Shown piece after piece: positions 7,331-12,762 of a stretch of DNA of 12,762 nt (position 1 is its first letter; each line of letters opens with the position of its first letter). The notes below the pieces were generated by a model. That model was given only the letters and a program-made list of their open reading frames with translations, did no database searches and was not told where the DNA came from. Source of the DNA: Spartobacteria bacterium (GTDB taxonomy: Bacteria > Verrucomicrobiota > Verrucomicrobiia > Chthoniobacterales > Chthoniobacteraceae); assembly GCA_025355595.1 (NCBI GenBank), contig JANXZI010000009.1, positions 1-12,762 of the forward strand, written 5' to 3'. A program made the translations under genes and the position numbers.

Positions 7331-7459
7331 CCGCGGAGCATCGCGAAGAAGCGCACGCAGGCAAGCGACGACGTGAACCGCCAACGAATGACGACTGGCT
7401 GCGCTCCGGACGGCAACTTGGAACTTGGAACCGCGCCCCGCGGCACGCACCTTCCGGCC

Positions 7460-7768
7460 ATGATCAAAGGCCAGCGCGTAGTCTGCGTGGACGATCGCTT
7501 TCCAAAGTGGGTCGTCGAATTTTTCAACCAGCTCCCCATCAAGGGCGCCACCTACACGATCCGTGAGGTGTGCCTGCGCCGCGAGACCCTGCGCGGCTCC
7601 GACTCCGCGACCATCGCGCTGCTGCTCGAGGAACTCCGCAATCCGTCCGACCCCTCGCACAAGGGCGAGGAGGAACTCGCCTTCAAGTCCGAGCGCTTCG
7701 CCCCCCTCGAGGAAGTCGAAGTCGAGGAGGAAGCAGAGGCCGGGCTCGAGCTGAGCACCTTCCACTGA
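7460..7768 (+). CDS. Small phage-type hypothetical protein with acidic tail
   Basis: A 102-residue protein of unknown function. The plus-strand frame is open far upstream, but ATG 7460 begins the recognisable part. The pattern VVCVDD (7-12), 'KGATYTIREV' (28-37), 'LLLEELRNP' (54-62), then 'EELAFKSERFAPL' (71-83) resembles small hypothetical proteins I associate with phages and prophages, which read roughly 'VVCIDD...KGKxYTVREI...LxEIxNP...FRxxRFRPL'. This is remembered similarity, not a search result. The tail is strongly acidic (EEVEVEEEAEAG, 84-95). No signal peptide or membrane segment. Only seven bases separate its stop from the next start, so it is probably co-transcribed with the GlsB-like gene. 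No Shine-Dalgarno is evident. Real gene is likely; function unknown. Confidence 0.7.
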   Translation: MIKGQRVVCVDDRFPKWVVEFFNQLPIKGATYTIREVCLRRETLRGSDSATIALLLEELRNPSDPSHKGEEELAFKSERFAPLEEVEVEEEAEAGLELSTFH

Positions 7769-7775
7769 CCCCATC

Positions 7776-8030
7776 ATGATTCCCCTTCTCTGGACTCTGC
7801 TCGTCGGCTTCGTCATCGGCATCATCGCGAAAATGCTCACGCCGGGGCGGGATCCCCAGGGCTGCCTCATCACCTCCGGCATCGGCATCGCTGGCTCGCT
7901 CATCGCGAAATACCTCGGAGAAGCACTGAACTTCTATCGGCCCGGCGAGTTTCCGGGCTTCATCGGCAGCGTCATCGGCGCGATTCTCCTTCTTCTCGCA
8001 TACCGCGCCGTGCGCGGCAGGCAGGCGTAG
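7776..8030 (+). CDS. GlsB/YeaQ/YmgE family membrane protein
   Basis: An 84-residue integral membrane protein of the transglycosylase-associated family (Pfam Transgly_assoc). It shows three hydrophobic segments: LLWTLLVGFVIGIIAKML (4-21), a Gly-rich GCLITSGIGIAGSLIAKYLG (29-48) and FIGSVIGAILLLLAYRAV (62-79). 'G(F/I)IxGxIAKxLxPG' and the central 'G..GS..G' are family hallmarks. Despite the family name no enzymatic activity is established; E. coli relatives are general stress-induced inner-membrane proteins. The start lies seven bases after the preceding stop, consistent with a two-gene transcript and perhaps coupled translation, since no Shine-Dalgarno is seen. It converges on the giant coiled-coil gene, whose stop is 51 bp away, without a clear terminator between. 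Confidence 0.9.
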   Translation: MIPLLWTLLVGFVIGIIAKMLTPGRDPQGCLITSGIGIAGSLIAKYLGEALNFYRPGEFPGFIGSVIGAILLLLAYRAVRGRQA

Positions 8031-8081
8031 GATCGATCAGGAAGACGGCGTTCCGAGGCGGTGAACGCACGCTCCAAAAAG

Positions 8082-11000
8082 CTAAACCGTCCGCACCTTC
8101 GGCGGCGCGACGGTGACGGGGCGGGCGGGCGGAAGATTGATCACGCGCTCCTTCTGCGGCGGCAGCATGTCCGCATCGGACATCTCGATGATGTTCGGCT
8201 TCACCGTGGACGGGCGCACGGAACGGTGTCCGGCGTCGGGCTCGGCGGGACCGGCGAGGTCGTCGAGCAGCCGCTTGTGTTCATCCGTCATTCGGGCCAT
8301 GCGGCGGGCGACTTCGTCGCGCTGGCGTGCCATGGCCTCGTGTCCAGCCTTCGCCTCCGCGTTCTCGCGTTCGAGCGCGGCGATCGCAGCGCGGGCGGAC
8401 TCGAGTTCCTCTGATTTTTTCCGGAGCTCGTCGGCGAGTTCCTGCTCCTGCCGTGCGCGATCCGCCTCCGCCTTGGCGAGCGATTCCCCGTGTGCGGCGG
8501 CGACTTTCCTCGCCTCCTCGGCAGCGTCCGCCAGTGCCTTTGCGACCCCGTCGCGCTCCGCCTCCGCGCGCTGCCTCTCGGCGGCCACTGCGGCGGAATG
8601 CTGTTCGAGCGCGAGGAGACGATTCTCGAAATCCGACGCGGCTGCGGCGGACTTCGCGCGCAACTCCGCGCCCTCGCGGTTCGCATTTTCCAGCGCCTCG
8701 CGCAGCACGGCCATCTCCACGCCCTGCAATTTCGCATCCTCCTCGGTCTCGCGGACGACCGCGCCGAGCTTCTGTTCGAGCTGTTTCACGATGCCCTCGT
8801 TTTCCGAGAGCGCCGTGCGGAGTTGCTCGCGGGCCTCGTCCACCTCGGCGAGCCGCCGCCCGAGTTCGGCGTGCGCGGCACCGCGGCGATCGCTCTCGGC
8901 GAATGTCTCGTGAAGTTTGCGCTCCGTCTCGGAGAGTGCGGCCTGCACGCGATCCCGCTCGGTGCGCGTGGCTGCGGCGAGAGCCTCGTGGCCTGCGGCG
9001 ACTTCCAGCCGCGCCTGCAATTCGCCGTGCGAAGCCCTCGCCTGCACAAGCTGCGCCTCAGTCTGAATGCGCTCGTCCGCGAGCGCGGCGTGGCCGGCAT
9101 CGGCCGCAGCGATCCGGTTCTGAAGCCCGTCCCGCTCCGCGACGAGCGAGGAACGCTCCGCCGCAGCCGAATTGCGAAGGCTTTCGAGATCCCTGCCCGC
9201 CGCGTGGAGGCGCTGCTCGAGCGCGGATTTTTCCGTGGAAAATGCCGCCTGCAGTGCGGCGAGCGCACGCTCGGATTCTTCCACCCGGTGTTGCGCCGCC
9301 GTGAGTTTTTCAGAAGTCGCCGTGAGCCGCGTCCCGAGTTCGTGCCTCGCGGCTGCAAGCTCGGCGCCCCGTCCATCCTTCTCCACATGAACGGCGGCGA
9401 GCGTCTCCTGCATCTCGCCGAGATGGCGCTGCAACGATTCCTTTTCCGCAAGCAGCGACGCGCGCTCGCGCCCGGCACTGAGGTGCAACGTCTCGGCGGT
9501 ATTGCTCGCCTCGGTGAGCCGTGTCTCCAGTTCGGTCCTTGATGCGGTGAGCGCAGAAATTTCCCCGCGCAGCGAATCTCCCAGCCCGGCGAGCGTCTTC
9601 TCGCTCTCGTCCAGCTTGCGCTGCAAGCCGTCCTTCGCCGCCGCCAACTCGGCATGACCGGTCTGGCTTTCGCCAAACTGCATCCGTGCATCGGCGAGTT
9701 CGGCGTGCGCCGCATCGGCCCTTTGCCGCGCATCGGCCAGGGCGCGATCCATCCCGGCGAGCCTGCGGTGCAGTTCATCGCGCTCCGCCACGAGCGGCGC
9801 GTGATCCTCCCCGGCAGCGGTGCCGTGCGCGGCCGCACCGGTCCGCGCCATTTCGTTGAAGCCGCGCAGCGATTCCTCCTGATCGGCGAGGCGGCGCTGC
9901 ATCCGGGACTTCAGCATCTCGAATCCGTCGCGATCCTCCGCGGCCTTTCGCTCCGTCTGCGCGAGCCTGTGCAGCAGTTCGTCGCGCTGCGCCGCAAGCG
10001 GTGCGTATTCCTCGACGGTGCTCCGCTGCCGCCCGGCAAATTCCATTTCCGCGTCCGCTAGCCTCGCGTGCAGCGCATCCCGCTCGGCGGAAAGCGCGGC
10101 ATGCCTTTCGTCCGTGGCTTGGTGCGCCGCCGCCAGAGCGCTTCCGGCCTCGGCGAGGTGGCGCTGCAATTCATCGCGCTCGGCAAAAATTGCGCCAAGC
10201 GGTTCCGCGTCCCCGCGGTGTTCCGCCGCGATGCGCCGTGCCTCGGCGAGATCGGTTTCGGCGGCGGCGAGGCGGCACTGCAATTCTTCCTTCGCAGCCG
10301 TGAGCCGCGCATGTTCCTCGCTGGCCTTGCTGCGCGCCTCCGCCAGCGCGTGCTCCGTCTCGGCGAGCTTGTGCTGGAATTCATCACGCGATCCGGCGAG
10401 CGCCGCGTGCCCCTCATCCGCGGCCTTGCGCGTCTCCGTGAGCGCCTGCACGGCTCCGGCGAGACGGCGCTCGATCTCCATCTTTTCCGCGGTGAACTGC
10501 GAATGGCGCGCCTCCGCAGCATGCGCCGCCTCCGCCAGCGCGTGCTCCGTCTCGGCGAGCTTGTGCTGGAATTCATCACGCGATCCGGCGAGCGCGGCTC
10601 CCGAATCCGCGGCGGACTTTCGAGCGTCCGCCAGCAGGCGCTCCGTCTCAGCGAGCCGCGTTTCGATCCCGCCCTTTTCCGCAGCGAGCTGCGAATGTCG
10701 CGCCTCCGAAGCGTGCGCGGCCTCCGCCATTTCCGCTCGCACGGCGGCGAGCTGGTTTTCCAAATCAGTCTTCGCGGCACCCAGCGCGGCGATGTGCGCA
10801 TTCAGCGCGGTCCGCTCCGAAAACAGCCCGGAAATCTCCGCGCCCAGCGACTCCTTCGCGGCGGCGAGTTCGTGGCGGGTGACTTCGAGCTGCGCATCGA
10901 GTTCCCCCGCCCTGCCCTCGAGCGCGGCCCGGTGCTCGCCCGCGGCGCGGTGCGTGTCGGCGAGCGTGCTCTCCATCTCGCCCACCTTGCGGTGAAGCTC

Positions 11001-12762
11001 GTCGCGGTGCGCGGAAAGTGCGGCGTGCTCCTCGGTCGCGAGCCGGCGCGCCTCGATGAGGCCGGCCTCCGTCGCGCTCAGGCGCTGCTGCAATTCGTCC
11101 CTCGCAGCAGTGAGCGCCGCGTGCTGGGCGTCCGCGATGCGCTGCGCCTCGGCAGCCTCGTGCCCGGCGTCCGTGAGCTTCTGCTGGAGCGCATCGCGCG
11201 CCGCGGTGAGCGCGGCATGCTCCTCGGCCGTCGTCCTGCGCGTCTCCGCGAGCGTCCGTTCGGTCTCGCCGAGCCGCTCCTCCAGTTCGCCCTTCGCAGT
11301 GGCAAGCGCGACGTGTTCCTTGTCCGTCGTCAGGCGCGTGTCGGCCAGCGTGTGCTCCGTCGCGGCGAGGTGATGCTCGAGGTGCGCCTTTTCCGCGGCG
11401 AGCTTGTTGATTTCCGTGCGCGCGGACTCGTTGAGTTCAGCCAGCGACTGCTCGTGCTCCGCGAGCCGGCGCTGGAGGCTGGCCTTCAGCACCTCGAAGC
11501 TCCGGTGATCCTCCGCCGCCTTGCGCTGCGCCTCCACGAGCGAAGCAGCCAGCGCGGCCCTCTCGGATTCGAGGCTGGCCTGCCTTTGCTCCGACCCGGC
11601 CTGCAAATCCGCGTGCGCCTTTTCCGACTGCGCCAGCCGGCCTTCGAGCGACGCCTTTTCCGCGGAGAGCGCCGCCTGTCTGTCGTGCGCCGCGATCTGG
11701 AATTCCGAGAGCGCCCGCTCGCTTTCCGCGATCCGCTCGCCGAGCGCGGCCTTCGCCTGCGTGAGCGCAGTCACCTCATCTGCCGCGGCATTGCGCGTTT
11801 CGAGCAGGTTCTGCACGGTCTCCGAATGCCGCTCCTGCAGCTCGTCGTGCTTTTCGGAAAGTGCCGCGTGCTCATCCGCCGAAAGCCGCTTCGTCTCGGC
11901 CAGCAGTTGCTCCGTCTCCGCGAGACGCCGCTCGACGTTCGCCTTCTCCGCGCACAATGCGTCGTGCGCCGCCGCCGCCGCGCGCCGCGTCTCCTCCAGC
12001 GTCGCCGTGACCACCCGGAGGTTTTCTTCCAGCCCGTCGCGCTTCGCGGAAAGCGCCGCATGCTCGTCGCCAGCCTGCCGCCTCGTGTCCGCGAGCAGAT
12101 GCTCCGTCTCGGCGAGACGGTGTTCGATGTCCGCCTTCTCCGCCGACAGCGCGCCGTGCGCATCCGCCGCCGTGCGGCGGGTTTCCTCCAGCGCCTGCGT
12201 GAGCTCCTGGAAATTCCCGTGCAGTTCGCCGTGCTTCGCCAAAAGCGCCGAGTGTTCCTCGACAGACTGCCGCTGTGCCTCCGCCAAAAAGTGCTCCGTC
12301 TCCGCGAGCCGCCGCTCGATCTCCGACTTCTCCGCAGACAACGCTCCGTGCGCCTCCGCCGCCGTGCGCTGCATTTCCTCCAGCGTCTTCGTGACCGCCT
12401 GGAGATTCCCGTGCATCTCGCCATGCTTCGCCGAAAGCGCCGCGTGCTCCTCGGCAGACTGCCGCTTCGCCTCCGCTAAAAAGTGCTCCGTCTCCGCGAG
12501 ACGCCGCTCCATCTCCGCCTTCTCCGCCAACAACGCCCCGTGCGCCTCCGCCGCCGCGTGCCGCGTCTCCTCGATCGTCTGTGTCAGGCCGTGGAAGTCC
12601 CCGTGCAGCTCGCCGTGCTTCGCCGAAAGCGATGCGTGCTCCGCGGAGAGCGCCGCGTGTTCCTCCGCCGACATCCGCTTCGTCTCCGCCAAAAAGTGCT
12701 CCGTCTCCGCGAGCCGCCGCTCGATCTCCGACTTCTCCGCAGACAACGCTCCGTGCGCCTCC
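8082..12762 (-). CDS. Giant repetitive coiled-coil protein (5' end beyond window)
   Basis: One frame of at least 1559 residues ends at TAG (8084-8082) and is open to the right edge. A candidate TTG at 12746 is only a Leu inside a repeat: the upstream codons read EAHGA and continue the same repeat, so the true start is outside. Almost the whole chain is Ala/Glu/Arg/Leu-rich helix without proline and forms a predicted coiled coil. The basic unit is about 32 residues, consensus like EEHAALxAxRDELxxRLAE followed by TExxLAEARR; near the right edge pairs of units form 64-residue repeats. A His precedes the conserved A-x-L in most units. The final 56 residues (8085-8252) are different: Pro-rich and non-helical (DMLPPQKERVINLPPARPV). 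A structural or scaffolding rod is the natural inference; no SMC ATPase, enzymatic or membrane domain is seen in the visible part. Antisense frames are shadows caused by high G+C. Confidence 0.85.
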   Translation of the reverse strand, partial: EAHGALSAEKSEIERRLAETEHFLAETKRMSAEEHAALSAEHASLSAKHGELHGDFHGLTQTIEETRHAAAEAHGALLAEKAEMERRLAETEHFLAEAKRQSAEEHAALSAKHGEMHGNLQAVTKTLEEMQRTAAEAHGALSAEKSEIERRLAETEHFLAEAQRQSVEEHSALLAKHGELHGNFQELTQALEETRRTAADAHGALSAEKADIEHRLAETEHLLADTRRQAGDEHAALSAKRDGLEENLRVVTATLEETRRAAAAAHDALCAEKANVERRLAETEQLLAETKRLSADEHAALSEKHDELQERHSETVQNLLETRNAAADEVTALTQAKAALGERIAESERALSEFQIAAHDRQAALSAEKASLEGRLAQSEKAHADLQAGSEQRQASLESERAALAASLVEAQRKAAEDHRSFEVLKASLQRRLAEHEQSLAELNESARTEINKLAAEKAHLEHHLAATEHTLADTRLTTDKEHVALATAKGELEERLGETERTLAETRRTTAEEHAALTAARDALQQKLTDAGHEAAEAQRIADAQHAALTAARDELQQRLSATEAGLIEARRLATEEHAALSAHRDELHRKVGEMESTLADTHRAAGEHRAALEGRAGELDAQLEVTRHELAAAKESLGAEISGLFSERTALNAHIAALGAAKTDLENQLAAVRAEMAEAAHASEARHSQLAAEKGGIETRLAETERLLADARKSAADSGAALAGSRDEFQHKLAETEHALAEAAHAAEARHSQFTAEKMEIERRLAGAVQALTETRKAADEGHAALAGSRDEFQHKLAETEHALAEARSKASEEHARLTAAKEELQCRLAAAETDLAEARRIAAEHRGDAEPLGAIFAERDELQRHLAEAGSALAAAHQATDERHAALSAERDALHARLADAEMEFAGRQRSTVEEYAPLAAQRDELLHRLAQTERKAAEDRDGFEMLKSRMQRRLADQEESLRGFNEMARTGAAAHGTAAGEDHAPLVAERDELHRRLAGMDRALADARQRADAAHAELADARMQFGESQTGHAELAAAKDGLQRKLDESEKTLAGLGDSLRGEISALTASRTELETRLTEASNTAETLHLSAGRERASLLAEKESLQRHLGEMQETLAAVHVEKDGRGAELAAARHELGTRLTATSEKLTAAQHRVEESERALAALQAAFSTEKSALEQRLHAAGRDLESLRNSAAAERSSLVAERDGLQNRIAAADAGHAALADERIQTEAQLVQARASHGELQARLEVAAGHEALAAATRTERDRVQAALSETERKLHETFAESDRRGAAHAELGRRLAEVDEAREQLRTALSENEGIVKQLEQKLGAVVRETEEDAKLQGVEMAVLREALENANREGAELRAKSAAAASDFENRLLALEQHSAAVAAERQRAEAERDGVAKALADAAEEARKVAAAHGESLAKAEADRARQEQELADELRKKSEELESARAAIAALERENAEAKAGHEAMARQRDEVARRMARMTDEHKRLLDDLAGPAEPDAGHRSVRPSTVKPNIIEMSDADMLPPQKERVINLPPARPVTVAPPKVRTV
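10335..10595 (-). repeat. Perfect 69-bp direct repeat inside the coiled-coil gene
   Basis: Bases 10335-10403 and 10527-10595 are identical and exactly 192 bp apart, encoding two copies of AGSRDEFQHKLAETEHALAEA-type sequence. The intervening and flanking repeats are more diverged, so this is a younger local duplication or gene-conversion tract with the same period as the array at the right edge. Confidence 0.9.
11760..12762 (-). repeat. 192-bp tandem repeat array encoding 64-residue coiled-coil units
   Basis: Units beginning with AEK-S/A/N lie at 12740-12528 (213 bp, with a seven-codon insertion), 12527-12336, 12335-12144, 12143-11952 and 11951-11760, the last diverged. Each encodes two related 32-residue halves. 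The array continues past the right edge: bases 12684-12762 are identical to 12279-12357. The units nearest the edge are most alike, suggesting recent amplification on the 5' side of the gene. Confidence 0.9.

Noticed and set aside
7415..7428. Tandem AACTTGG x2 in the 7331-7459 intergenic region
   Set aside because: Two copies of seven bases can occur by chance; no associated promoter or further copies were seen.
6554..7459. Plus-strand extension upstream of the small gene at 7460
   Set aside because: It is antisense to the protease catalytic domain and lacks any domain.
7331..7903. N-terminal extension of the protease frame upstream of 7330
   Set aside because: It is antisense to the genes at 7460 and 7776; the signal peptide begins at 7330.
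8048..8068. Hairpin GCGTTC / GAACGC between two convergent genes as a terminator
   Set aside because: Only six base pairs and no T-run after it on either strand; too weak to call.
10068..12479. 803-codon open frame on the plus strand opposite the coiled-coil gene
   Set aside because: Arg/Leu-rich, no domain; it is the antisense shadow of a repetitive G+C-rich gene and is itself repetitive for that reason.
12744..12746. TTG as the start codon of the giant coiled-coil protein
   Set aside because: The codons before it (EAHGA) continue the repeat exactly as in the downstream copies, so this is an internal Leu.
8082..12762. SMC/RecN-type ATPase
   Set aside because: Coiled coil alone is not evidence; no Walker A, Walker B or ABC signature appears in the visible part.

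Overview
The window is G+C-rich (roughly two thirds by eye) and looks like a chromosomal segment from the PVC group, most likely Verrucomicrobiota. The reasons are a planctomycete/verrucomicrobial-type cytochrome protein (PSCyt1 / DUF1549 / DUF1553 architecture), a Tat-exported Gfo/Idh/MocA oxidoreductase of the style expanded in these phyla, a CPVHH...CxxC lipoprotein, and a general lack of Shine-Dalgarno sequences. This assignment is inference from gene content; no rRNA or other marker is present.

Layout, left to right. (1) 1-444, minus: a Phd/YefM-type antitoxin-like protein running off the left edge, with an unusual C-terminal region holding three copies of an 'EEIIAELRE'-like motif; a good -35/-10 pair sits so close to its ATG that the mRNA may be leaderless. 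(2) 491-3247, minus: a secreted 918-residue PSCyt1-DUF1549-DUF1553 protein with two CxxCH sites and a large insertion that looks like a helical segment followed by a beta-sandwich. (3) 3346-4242, minus: a DUF72 (YecE-like) TIM-barrel protein. (4) 4394-5749, plus, divergent from DUF72: a Tat-signal Gfo/Idh/MocA oxidoreductase ending at a strong intrinsic terminator. The divergent intergenic space holds a 40-bp imperfect palindrome. (5) 5918-6397, plus: a small Cys/His-motif lipoprotein, convergent with (6) 6407-7330, minus: a secreted trypsin-fold serine protease. (7) 7460-7768 and 7776-8030, plus: a probable two-gene unit, a small acidic-tailed protein resembling phage-type hypotheticals and a GlsB/YeaQ/YmgE membrane protein. 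(8) 8082-12762, minus: at least 1559 residues of one giant coiled-coil protein, open at its 5' end at the right window edge.

The most striking object is the giant coiled coil. It is built from a 32-residue repeat (four heptads plus one four-residue stutter), arranged near the right edge as nearly identical 64-residue / 192-bp tandem units. A histidine sits at the stutter position in most repeats, so the predicted rod carries His residues at a regular spacing. The beginning of the protein lies outside the window.

No metabolic pathway ties the genes together. The neighbours are mostly short transcription units with alternating orientation. Several products are predicted to be exported or membrane-associated (cytochrome-like protein, Tat oxidoreductase, lipoprotein, protease, GlsB-like protein). 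No tRNA, rRNA, CRISPR array or insertion sequence was seen, and no gene-free stretch exceeds about 170 bp.
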